This document shows positions 1 through 8,726 of a DNA stretch of 64,000 nt, in pieces (position 1 is the first letter of the stretch; every line of letters starts with the position of its first letter). The notes under the pieces were generated by a model that was not told the origin of the DNA, made no database searches, and saw only the letters and a program-made list of their open reading frames with translations. This DNA comes from Phytophthora quininea (lineage: Eukaryota > Oomycota > Peronosporomycetes > Peronosporales > Peronosporaceae). The stretch is from positions 62,001-126,000 of the forward strand of contig JAAVTG010000568.1 of the NCBI GenBank assembly GCA_011947345.1. The letters are read 5' to 3'. The translations under genes were made by a program, and so were the position numbers.

Positions 1-362
1 CCACGAACAGCACGTAGAAGACGGCCCACCAGATCGGACCGTACTCGGCGCTCAAGTCCAGCAACTGGTTCATGTACGAGCTGATGCCCGTGACGATTAC
101 GGTGCAGGTGATGACGACCTTGAGGCTCTCAACCAAGCCGGCGAAGAAGGCGGCGCGGGAGCCGATGGCATGCAGCACGAACACGTAGGGACCTCCACCC
201 GCTGGGACGGTGGTGGAGAGCTCAGCGATGGAGAAGGACTGCAGTACGTAGAGCACCGTGACGAAGGCCAAAATAGTGAGCAGTTCGTCGACACCCGCAA
301 TGAGGCCTCACTGCCAGCCAAAGAAATCGCCGCTGATGACAGGGCCCACACCTAGAGTCCAG
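1..362 (-). pseudogene. APC-family amino acid permease, partial, with in-frame stop
   Basis: The minus strand reads as the N-terminal membrane part of an amino acid-polyamine-organocation (APC) permease. The conserved helix-1 stretch (T-L-G-V-G-P-V-I-S-G-D-F-F-G-W-Q) is followed by G-L-I-A-G-V and then by two or three more hydrophobic segments before the window edge. Members of this family import amino acids or polyamines across the plasma membrane. The codon after F-G-W-Q is TGA where the family normally has Trp, which suggests TGG changed to TGA. This is a substitution and not a frame slip. A possible 3' splice site (GCGCAG) lies just upstream near 363, so this would be an internal exon. 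The gene is cut by the window start, so I cannot tell whether the rest is intact. The family assignment is firm; the pseudogene call rests on one codon. Confidence 0.7.
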
Positions 363-799
363 CTGCGCTAATTTTCAAGTTGTAAGAGACTGCATTTACA
401 GTAGTGTTGGCAGGTTTCCCAGCCATAACCACGACCCAGACGGTCATCGTTGCCATTGTCAATTCCCTCAAGCGTGCGAGAAGTCTTTAGAGCAGCCCCT
501 GTTCTCACCAGCAGGAGGCTCGTACGCTGCTCCCTCAAGCTAGCAGCCAGGTCACGATGGTTTCGGCGCTTTGCTCCTGCAAGGAATTCAATCAAAGTTT
601 GAGAAGAACCCAAGATGTTGGTGCTAGATTAAAGCTACACCGCTGATCTCAACATGGAGTTATGCCTTGAGCTAGAGTACAATGGAGCAATGCGGTCAAC
701 GAATGCCAAAGCTTCTTCTTCGGTCTTACCACGCTCTAGCAGCTGCAAAACATGTCCTTGTGCACGGCGGACTGAGCTTCCTTGAACCGAAGTTGGCAT
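363..799. other. no recognised gene
   Basis: Short open frames exist on both strands, but none resembles a known family. The upstream exon of the permease could lie here, yet I could not identify one. Confidence 0.5.
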
Positions 800-1560
800 T
801 CATCTCGTCTCTCTCCTGCTCCCTGACAGCCCGGCTTTCAGCCGCGAGACGGCCTCCTTTAGTTCTTCTTGTCGCCAGCGAGTCTCCGCATGCAATCGTT
901 TCTCGCTGAATTCTCGAAATGTCGTGGCAAAGTCGCGTTTTCGGGCTTGGTTAACCTTTGAGCTGCCGCTATCTGTGCCAGTCCTGAGGTCTCTCTGAAT
1001 GGTGTTGCTATTTGGAGAGCGAACCGGGGCTGAGGAAACATTGGTTGACGTATCTGAAGATTCTGATTGTCGGGTACGTTCTTCGGAAGAAATGGCGGTC
1101 ATCCGTCTGTAGCGCTGGTGTAAGGATTGCTTCTTGGCCAGCGGTGTTATTTTCGTTGCCCGAGCTTGGAGATGACATGGTGGGGAGTTCAAAGTCGTCT
1201 TCTGCATCCGGTTCGCTTTGGTACTCATCACGGGCGTACTCCAGCGTAGCTTGACTGCTGGCGCTCGAAGGTTCTTCGCCAGGTGCAGATTGGGCGAGGT
1301 TGAAGCTTAGACTCTGAACATCAGCGTAACTGCTTGCAAAACCATCGTCTTGGCTGGGCTCATCACGATAAGTGGCTGTCGGATTGTCCATGACAGAAAA
1401 TGGAGAAGCATTTTGCCGGTCACCGAACAGGGTTTCAATGTCGTAGTAGAACGGACATGCCTTTCCCACAGCGTCCTCCAGCGCCAGACCATCTTGGAGT
1501 TGACTTTCAGTAAAACCGAATCCCGTCAGGGAATCCAGTCGGTCTTTAATTTTCCTGAAA
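800..1560 (-). CDS. Myb/SANT-like DNA-binding family protein, frame-broken
   Basis: Read on the minus strand, a segment with K-I-K-D-R-L-D-S-L, then L-Q-D-G-L-A-L-E-D-A-V and C-P-F-Y-Y-D-I-E-T-L-F-G-D-R-Q-N-A-S-P matches the second half of the Myb/SANT-like (no-apical-meristem-associated) domain common in Phytophthora. An acidic, Ser-rich linker follows, and then a basic, Glu-rich helical tail (about 1000-800). The linker and the tail are in different frames, and the switch lies near 1130-1180. Either a base is missing or the gene is decayed. The first Myb-like helix should lie upstream of 1560 but is unclear, and a possible 3' splice site sits near 1558. Such genes are often transposon-derived or regulatory, and nothing here decides between these. 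The family call is moderate. Confidence 0.5.
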
Positions 1561-1702
1561 ACTATAAAATAATATGTCCAGCAGCTTTGCCACGTGCGCG
1601 CGTCCCACTTCTCGGCGTACTTCGCTGGAATCGGCGTGCTTTCACCTCTAAATGTCTTTCAGCAAGACGAGTACACAAACTCTGCCATATCACTAAAACC
1701 CC

Positions 1703-1932
1703 GACGCCTGGTGTAGACGTTTAGCTTAACCTCACCGGCGCCGAGGTCGTCTCAAGGGTGGCTGGGCCCCGTGCCACCTCGCGCAAGCCTGGCTCTCGTG
1801 TCGTGCCCGCGCTGGCACGACTTGGCAGGACTGAAGGACGCTTGGGAAGGTGCTCCGGCGTCCGGATACGAATCGTCAGGACGCCTGGCGTAGACGTTTA
1901 GCTTAACCTCGCCGGCCCTTAGGTCGTTCCAA
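1703..1932. repeat. direct repeat pair, 177 bp apart
   Basis: Positions 1703-1756 and 1880-1932 share the string gacgcctgg-gtagacgtttag and the following cttaacctc-ccggc and aggtcgt-ccaag with few mismatches. The offset is 177 bp. The unit may be part of an old long terminal repeat or a dispersed repeat; no coding content is seen. Confidence 0.6.
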
Positions 1933-2128
1933 GACTTGCTGGCGCTGTTTTGTGGGTTATTTTGTGTCTGACGGCTGTAAATAGTGTGTTATCGGATAGT
2001 ACTGTTTTTAGTCGGTGCCTGGCTTGGGCGAGCAATATAATCCTTTTCGTTGAATATTATATCGTGACTACCCGGATTTTCGGTGCCGACAGGAGCTCTC
2101 TGTCGTTGTTCCTCCGTATTGTCTTCCT

Positions 2129-2751
2129 ATTGGATAGTTCACATGTCTCTGGCACACGGTAGTGCCACTAACGTATTCACCGTGCTCGAGAACGTATTTT
2201 GTCACGATTTCGCTACTGGTTGCTGCGTATTTGTGCTGTTCCTTCTGGTGCTTTTTATTGGGTGATACGCCTGTCTATGTCCTCAAATATTACCACCATC
2301 ATGTTCGCTGTACGTAGAAACGTACTTCCCCAAAACTTTAGCGTCAAGTAACCTATTATAACATCAATAATTCGTAAAGGTCTGTGATTGGCTGTTGACG
2401 CCTGTCTCTGACACACCAGCAAAGTACCATCTTTTTCACAGTGCTTGAAAACGTAGGTTTCACAACTTGTTGCTCCTTATTCTTAAAATTGGGTTCGTAA
2501 TGCACAAATAATCGATACTGGGTGGTGCGCCTGTTTTTGTCCAAAATAAGAAGTACCATCTTTTTCTCCATATGTTTTAACATAATTTACCAGATTTTCA
2601 TGAGCACCCATCTCATATTGACTGCGTAGTGAACATATCTCTCAGATTGGTTGGAGGGCCTGTCTATACTCCACCATATGTCACAAATTCTGTCATTCTC
2701 AAGGATACCAATTTTTAGGTTCATATGACTTGAATTGACTATGGTATCACA
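2129..2751. repeat. degenerate tandem array, period about 129 bp
   Basis: Five units start at about 2129, 2257, 2387, 2517 and 2646. Each opens with a version of ATTGG-TG followed by GCCTGTCTaTG. Units 1 and 3 also share an internal block, GTGCT-GA-AACGTA followed by a CTGGTTGCTGC/CTTGTTGCTCC stretch, at the same offset. The spacing is 128, 130, 130 and 129 bp, which is too regular for chance. The units are strongly diverged, so the array is old. It lies directly upstream of a retrotransposon gag remnant and may belong to its 5' region. Confidence 0.6.
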
Positions 2752-2944
2752 TTAACCTTGTCTGCCACATTTGTATCGGGTTTATATAGGCGCTGGTCAC
2801 CCTGTTCACCTCATGCCACAGTTGTACCGGAAACAAATAACAAAGCGTCACCCACTGCCTATCTCGGGTGGGTGTGGCATGTCCGGGTATTAATTGTACC
2901 AGAGGGTGACCCTTTCAGTTCCCTCGTCCTCGCCGGCAGAGCAG

Positions 2945-3300
2945 AGTAAATGCTGCGAGTGATTCAGAGGCTACCTATCCGGCTACACGTTCAAGTACAC
3001 GCAATAATCAGGCCGATTCAGCTACTGCAGACGCTGCCGCTGCCCAAGGTCCTTCGGGGCCGGACACGATGTCCATGCAGCAGTTGTTAGTGTATATAAC
3101 GCAACAGCAGCAACAGTATCAAGCACAAATGCAGCAAGCTAATGAACGCTTCGAGTATCTCGTCGCGTCCAGGGGTGATCACAAGAAGAAGGACCCTCCT
3201 GTTTATGAGGGAAAATATGGCGAAGTCATTGAGTCATGGATCTTTGCCACGGAACAGTACTACGCCAACAAACGCCAGTTAATGGAAGCAGAGTCGTCCT
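2945..3300 (+). mobile_element. LTR retrotransposon gag remnant (Ty3/gypsy-like)
   Basis: The frame that runs through the ATG at 3069 encodes a Gln-rich segment and then P-P-V-Y-E-G-K-Y-G-E-V-I-E-S-W-I-F-A-T-E-Q-Y-Y, followed by K-R-Q-L-M-E-A. This is typical of the start of a retrotransposon gag (capsid) domain. The match stops abruptly near 3300, where the frame runs into unrelated sequence. That sequence is coding-like on the other strand, so about 3300 looks like a rearrangement junction. Upstream (2776-2911) lie a TATA-like tttatatagg and a split inverted repeat (GGTCACCCT and CATGCCACA with their complements), which could be part of an LTR. No protease, reverse transcriptase or integrase is present. 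Confidence 0.6.
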
Positions 3301-3519
3301 CTACGCTTCTTGGACTTTTTGACTGTTTTAGATTTTCTTTTTCGTTGGCTTCCTTGGCTTTCTTGTACAGTGCGATGGAGTGATCAAAAGTCCCTTTCAG
3401 AATTGACTGGGTCTGCTGGACACGATGTTTTAGCAGTTCCGAAGTGTCGTGTAATACGTTTCCGGCAGCTGCGTCCTTACAATCCGGGATTTGGTTCCAG
3501 ACAAGTTGAACTAGCTTAA

Positions 3520-4563
3520 CCCCTCTGAAGCGGGATTTTACTCTGTATTATACAGATTAAGGAATTGTCTTGTTTAAAGTATAGTTGGAGAACCTATCAT
3601 AAATCTTCTGTTGTAAGCCTTCTCGCAGGAGTGGTGACTTAGGCACTGCGAAATTGCACAAAGCCATCGCAAACCTGGCAAAAACGCTGCGATTTTCCCG
3701 CCAGCTGTTCATTTGAAGCTTCCTCATTGGCTGTTCCTGTCAGCGCAACATCTCATTCTGCCTCTATTTTCGTATTTCCTGCCTAATCCGATTGGAAGCT
3801 GATTTCCGCGCCAAATTTCGCGCCAAAATGTTTGGTGGATGGATGTCGGCCGCGCGCACTCCGCGCACCAAACTTTTCGGCCAGCTCTATCCTAGTTCTT
3901 CTTCACTTCCTTCTAGTCTAGAACTGGCCGAAAATTTGGTGCGCGGACCACAATGGCGATCGGTACGTAAATGGAAACCTCAACTTGTTCGCTACGCGAC
4001 TAACTACTCCTTTCACTTGTTTCATTTGTCCATAGCCTTCTCTTCTTCGTCCGTGCGCTTGCGCTTGCGCTCGCGGAAGCGAATCTGCCTAAAATGCGGG
4101 GAATTGCAGTTCCATTTGCCCAGTTTTGATGCCATATCTGGCTGCACGTCAGCGTGTTGCCCAACTCCTCCCGCCGAACACGATTGCAAAGCGGGACGTA
4201 ACCACCTCGAAGTTCTGTGCAGGTGGGGCAGAAATAGCTGCTCTCGAAGCTCTTCGTGTTGGGCTCCGCCATGGCAGAGCAGACTTTGCAGAGGTGTTGG
4301 CGTCTCTTGGGGTCGCGCCTCCTTCGTACATGTCGTCGGTATTCACCAATGCGTGGTTGGCAGAAGGTGTTGGTACGGTCACCAAGTCCTCTGCGTTGAT
4401 GTTGCTATGCAGCGTCACCTTGGTGACATTCAGGAGCTCCACATGCAAGCGACGCATATACTCAGACCGAGATGCGGAGGATAGCCTTGATGGCAAGCTT
4501 TCGGAATATTAAATCCTGTTAAACGGCTTATTCTGTATGATACAGAGTAGCACTTTAGAGGGG
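3520..4563 (-). mobile_element. piggyBac-like non-autonomous element flanked by TTAA
   Basis: The element is bounded by TTAA at 3516-3519 and at 4564-4567, the target-site duplication used by piggyBac transposases. Its ends are inverted: CCCCTCTgAAG on the left and CCCCTCTaAAG on the right strand. Both ends also carry a subterminal copy of ACTCTGTAT-ATACAGA-TAAG in inverted orientation. Inside, the minus strand (about 4500-4000) encodes the tail of a piggyBac-type transposase: a Cys-rich C-P-T-C stretch and then L-G-N-T-L-T-C-S-Q-I-W-H-Q-N-W, spread over two frames. No catalytic Asp domain is present, so the copy is internally deleted and depends on a full element elsewhere. The TTAA and inverted ends are seen directly; the family call is established knowledge plus the protein tail. 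Confidence 0.8.
3861..3946. repeat. near-perfect hairpin inside the piggyBac-like element
   Basis: Positions 3861-3899 and 3908-3946 are inverted copies: the left arm begins CCGCGCACCAAAcTTTTCGG and the right arm, read on the other strand, begins CCGCGCACCAAATTTTCGG. Arms are about 38 nt with a short loop. It could be a nested miniature element or a structural part of the host element. Confidence 0.6.
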
Positions 4564-4691
4564 TTAAGCTGCTTCATCGTAGTTAACCACAAGTCTGTTC
4601 GAAGCTTATCAAGTTGCTCGTGACTATCGGTCAGTAACTCAGTGGTCTTTGTGAACGGCGTGTCAGGCTCGCGAGTCTTTCGCTTACCCAT

Positions 4692-5330
4692 GCAAGGGAG
4701 CAGACTGAAACAGATGCAGTAGCAACGGATGTAGGTCAAGCACAACCAAGTGGGTATCTAAATGGATTTTACACTCCGTGGGTTCCTGCGGTGGGTCTAG
4801 CCGAAGCGTTAAGCCCGTTTACCGTCCGACAGAAAGGAGTTCCAAAAGTGTCAACCACACTAGCGTGCAACCACACCAACTAGCCACCGAACGTTAAAGT
4901 TCGTGCTAAAGCCAATACCCTTTGTGATCTACCGATCCCCACTACGTGGCTCACGCAAACAACCACAGGATGACTCGCTTCCCACTATGTGGCCACGAGC
5001 ACCCCGACTTGAGCTCTTGTACTTGAACCGAAGATTGACGCGACAAGTGCTACTATGTAACAACTAGCCCGGGCGAGGAGCGTTGAGCGAGACGGCGGTG
5101 TTGCTGCGGGCGGAGCTGTAGTCGGAGGGAGGAGGAGCCTTGGCACTTGGAGAGTAAATTGAGAAGTGAGATTGATCTGGCGGGTTTATCTTGCTAGCGT
5201 GCGTTGGGGAAACGCAAAGGGAAATCCAGTTCCCATCCTAAAGCCTATCAATTCTCTAAGTCCATATGAATCCTAAATCTACCAATGAACAGCTCCTAAC
5301 TGGAAACGTAGCTCGAATCTTGAATCTTCT
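4692..5330. other. no recognised gene
   Basis: No frame of convincing coding character is present. Two similar pieces (ccactacgtgg and ccactatgtgg, about 4939 and 4983) and an LTR-like composition suggest decayed repeat sequence, but I cannot assign a family. Confidence 0.4.
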
Positions 5331-5335
5331 TGATG

Positions 5336-5419
5336 CGTCCCATAATCAAAATCCATCAATAACTGGATTCTTTCAAATCATGATGATTTTAGACCAATCA
5401 AAATCATGATTATGGGACG
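5336..5419. mobile_element. small palindromic MITE-like element
   Basis: The 13-bp string cgtcccataatca (5336-5348) is repeated in inverse orientation at 5407-5419 (tgattatgggacg). AT-rich, partly palindromic sequence separates the two. The right end reads TACTCCGTCCCATAATCATG on the minus strand, which resembles the ends of Tc1/mariner-type miniature elements that insert at TA. The left end diverges outside the arm, so the true boundary is unclear. It lies just beyond the truncated end of the AAAP transporter remnant. Confidence 0.4.
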
Positions 5420-5534
5420 GAGTATTCTTGTGAAAGCTAGAATCCATGTATTTAGGATAGCCTTGAAGCCATATGCAATATAATTTTTCTGACGTGGTTG
5501 CCGTCGGCGGCAATGTGCTGCCGCTGACGGCAAC

Positions 5535-6365
5535 TCCGTCACAGCGTCCAGGTAGATCGTGAACAGCAAGTTGCTCGTGATCTGGCACACTACAGCGCTG
5601 TAATCACTACATGCCAGCGTCAAGAACAGACAACTGATCAACGAGACCGTGCCCAACACCACACGAGACATTCGGGTCGGGTCGCTGTGTTGCCGTTGCG
5701 GGTTGGGGTTGACGATGTCAGTTCCGTAGGCCAGTGACAAAGTTGTCAATACACCAGCCACTTGGGAGAACTGGAGCTCTGGGAACGGCACGCTCGGGTG
5801 GCCACGTATGGTGTGCAAGACGACGGCCACACCTATGATGTCGGCGATGACAGTGCCCATGCAGCTGGCGATTGCAGCACTAGCGCCTTCTTTCAGCGTC
5901 GGTACAAGACACACTGGCAGCACCATGAGAGCCATCAGGATGATCCACATCGTAGCACTGAAGGCGACCGGGAAGGGACCTTCGAGGAGAGACCCACCGA
6001 GGACCAGGAAAACGCACGGTATCACCAGATACGACACCATCGGACTGACAACGCAGATCCAACAACCCCACTGGCCCATGGCCCATTCGCCGAAGGTTTT
6101 GGCCGAATTGGGGGCCAACAGCATCACCTTGGACATGGCGTCGTACGAGTAGACGTTGGTGAAGGCCATGAAAGCCGTGAAAATGACGGTGATGGTCGGT
6201 TCCGCTCGGGAGAAGTTGCCGGGCATACCAAGCGTACCAATGCCGTAGATGCAGCAGGCGAGGTTGAAGGCCGTCTTCGCGTCTTCGAGCTTGAAGAAGG
6301 GTTTTTGCCATAGGTGGTGGAGGTTTGGGGCTTGGGACGGCGGATGTCAATTGCAAAGTGAGGCA
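5535..6365 (-). pseudogene. AAAP-family amino acid transporter remnant
   Basis: The minus strand encodes F-F-K-L-E-D-A-K-T-A-F-N-L and I-Y-G-I-G-T-L-G-M-P-G-N-F, several hydrophobic helices, and L-S-L-A-Y-G-T-D-I-V followed by Q-R-Q-H-S-D-P-T-R-M. This is the amino acid/auxin permease (AAAP, Aa_trans) fold. These proteins move amino acids with protons across plasma or vacuolar membranes. The frame breaks near 6298, where Y-G-K-N-P is in one frame and F-F-K-L-E-D in the next. More telling, similarity ends abruptly after N-L-L-F-T-I-Y near 5535, so the last membrane helices are missing. The sequence beyond is non-coding and carries a MITE-like palindrome. The truncation, and not the frame slip, is why I call this a pseudogene. 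Confidence 0.7.
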
Positions 6366-6400
6366 GGAGATCGGCCAAAAGTACTAACGAGGGCGTCGTG

Positions 6401-8726
6401 CGCGGTGTGGAGAAGGGCTTTGATCCGGGGATGCTCCTGCTCGCTTTGATCTGGCTTTGGGCTGCATTGCTAGCGCGGTTGTACCGTTGCAGTGAAAGCA
6501 GGATTAGTCTGCGTGACGGACTTGTGCAGGTGGGCGGCAGACTGGGGTCCCAGCATCATTCTTGCTCTGTATTATGAGATAATCAAACTGCAGTGTGATA
6601 AAAATAGAATCCTGGACGATTTCAGAGCTCGAAGCCGCGGCCATTGTGACTAGCATCACCATAATCGTTGAGTTCGTCGACGCGTGCTGCTTCGAACGAT
6701 GCAGTACGTCCCGGATGGCATGGTTCAGTTTTAGGAGAAAAGAGAGAAGCGTGCAGTACATGTCGAGATTGTTTGATAATTTCCAGTGCGCAATTAGTTT
6801 TGATTTGGTTTGCCCCACCAATTCGCGTTTTTGTGTGACCTTTATGTACAGAAATGGTGTTAAAGTAGACCAATCAAATTTCGGGAATAATTGGAACGAA
6901 AATCACTCGTAAAACTCTGTTTCGATTGCTTTTATCGCTAGCTTTCCCATAATGTGCAAATATATTGACACCACAATCATCCCGCGATTTTGCCCCCGAA
7001 TCGAGAGTTTTTACCGTTGACAACTGCTCCTAGAGTTTTCAATATTTCGGGGCGAACAGGGGCGCTAAACGTAGGCTAGACGCCCCCTCTTTCGAACAAA
7101 GCCATCAACTCGCATTCGTACTTATGCATGGTTTTGTTTGATTTGTTCAATGTACAAGCGATTGGATCAGCTCTACAGTACAACGTCCTTGCTTTTGACC
7201 GGCAAGAAAACAACAGCGTTCGAGACCGAAATCTGGTGTAGTGCGCTCGAAGTCCGATGACCATCGCATCAATCTTTTAGGATCTGCTTGCCACTACCGC
7301 CGCTGCCGCCGACAGCGACCCAGGCGACTTTGGAGTTCCATAGACGCCTCCATGGACGCCTCCTCCCTGCATGTTGTTAGAGCGTGTGGCTGTCGGATAC
7401 GCGGCTCGGGGCGCCGTCGTAGGCTTGGGCAAGGCAGCCGGGCAACCGATGGCGGAACACTGCCGAGGGCAGCACGTTGTGGTGGCTTTGGTCGGGTGAT
7501 GGGGCGGGCTCGTCTGCTTTTGCACTGCGACAGGAAGATGTAGATCCGGCCAGTCCACGTGTGGCCGTGGGGCATGCTGGTATGCTAGCAGTACTGCGTG
7601 CTGCTCGCAGAGCGCCACCCGGAGGCGTCGAGGCGTTTGCCGGCTAGGCTGCCAGCACTATTAGGACGATAGGCCAAGCTTGTCGGGTCGCGGCCGGTGT
7701 AGATCGAGCCCATAGTGTCATCGTTCATTTGACGTGTCTTGCAGAGGCAGGGCCCTCGCAAATCTTGCGCTCGCGTCGACTTGCTCGCGTCGACTTGCCG
7801 CGACAACGTGGTGTGCATGCACTGTACAATGCGCGCATGGAGCACCCGCCGGGGCGGGAAGCCATACACAAGTATAATAGCCTTGCAGTCGCAGCTCGAG
7901 CACGGTCGCCGCTGCAGCGGCGTCGAAAAGTATCTGAGATGATTGCACCGCACATACACCACAGATCCAGGCAGCCCAGACGGCCGACACGGCCTTGCCT
8001 CTCCGCTCGTGCAGCCCAGCTGGCCGACGGCGAACTCGTCGCCCGGGAGCGCGCGATTTGACCCGCCAGCGCGCCGCGAGCAGCGCTGAATACTTGGTGC
8101 AGCCACTGCAATTGCCCTCCAAGGCAAGCCCAACCCTATTCGCCGTGCGCAGAGCCGTGCGAGGAGTGAAGGTCCCTGCAACGGGGCGTGATTTCCTTCT
8201 CTTGGGGTCCGGCGCGAGTGCTCGCGCGCGCAGCCAGTCGGCAGTGGGCGGCGTTCCTGGCGCCGACGGCACCACCCTGGCCTCCGATTTCGACGCGGGT
8301 CGCTTTGCAGCCGGCTGGAAGCAGCAGTGGTCGCTGTAGACGCCGCCAGCGCACCGTCCTCAGGCTGGCTGCGCCCGAAACTGCAACTGGTGCAGGTTTC
8401 GCTTCACTATGGGGGTCCAAACCGGAGCGTGACGTGACACACGAACGGACAGCAGTCTGCTTTGTGGCGTTCGCCGCATCGCACAGGGTAAAGCGCAGCA
8501 GTGCAACTCAGATCTCCATAGTGAGCGCCTGATAGTCCTCGAGAGACGGGTGGTTCGGTCTTCGCGTTTCTGTCTGGCCCTCAGTTCCAGTTCTCCCCGC
8601 AAGACGCCCAAGTCCCCCTCCTTCCAGCGCTGAGAAGCCACAGCGGAAGCGTCCTCCGCCCGCGCGAGTTGCAGTAACAGCTAGGCCCTTGGACGACGCG
8701 GTTGTACCCCGCCACCTCCTTCAGCC
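6401..8726. other. no recognised gene; GC-rich second half
   Basis: From 6401 to about 7240 the sequence is AT-balanced with short frames only. From about 7240 to 8726 it is GC-rich, so long open frames appear on both strands, but they overlap one another and none matches a family I know. A perfect 14-bp tandem duplication (ctcgcgtcgacttg) lies at 7770-7797. The end of this stretch must contain the promoter and leader of the gene that starts at 8727. Confidence 0.4.

Larger units (their letters stand above)
3300..4691 (-). pseudogene. unknown small coiled-coil-like reading frame split by a transposon
   Basis: A minus-strand frame starts at the ATG at 4691 (M-G-K-R-K-T-R-E-P-D-T-P-F) and runs to about 4568. 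There a 1,044-bp element interrupts it at a TTAA. The frame resumes at about 3515 with L-V-Q-L-V-W-N-Q-I-P-D and continues as a Lys/Gln/Glu-rich, helix-prone stretch to about 3300. Removing the element plus one TTAA leaves the two halves in the same frame with no stop, about 110-115 codons in all. I do not recognise the protein. Its 3' end is confounded by the junction with the gag remnant near 3300. The interruption makes it non-functional as it stands unless the element is excised. Confidence 0.55.

Noticed and set aside
3792..4484. 230-codon plus-strand frame inside the piggyBac-like element
   Set aside because: The real coding signal is the transposase tail on the minus strand; the plus frame is its shadow and includes a hairpin.
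7585..8275. overlapping minus-strand frames of 185-198 codons
   Set aside because: They overlap one another in different frames in GC-rich DNA and resemble no family; equal frames exist on the plus strand.
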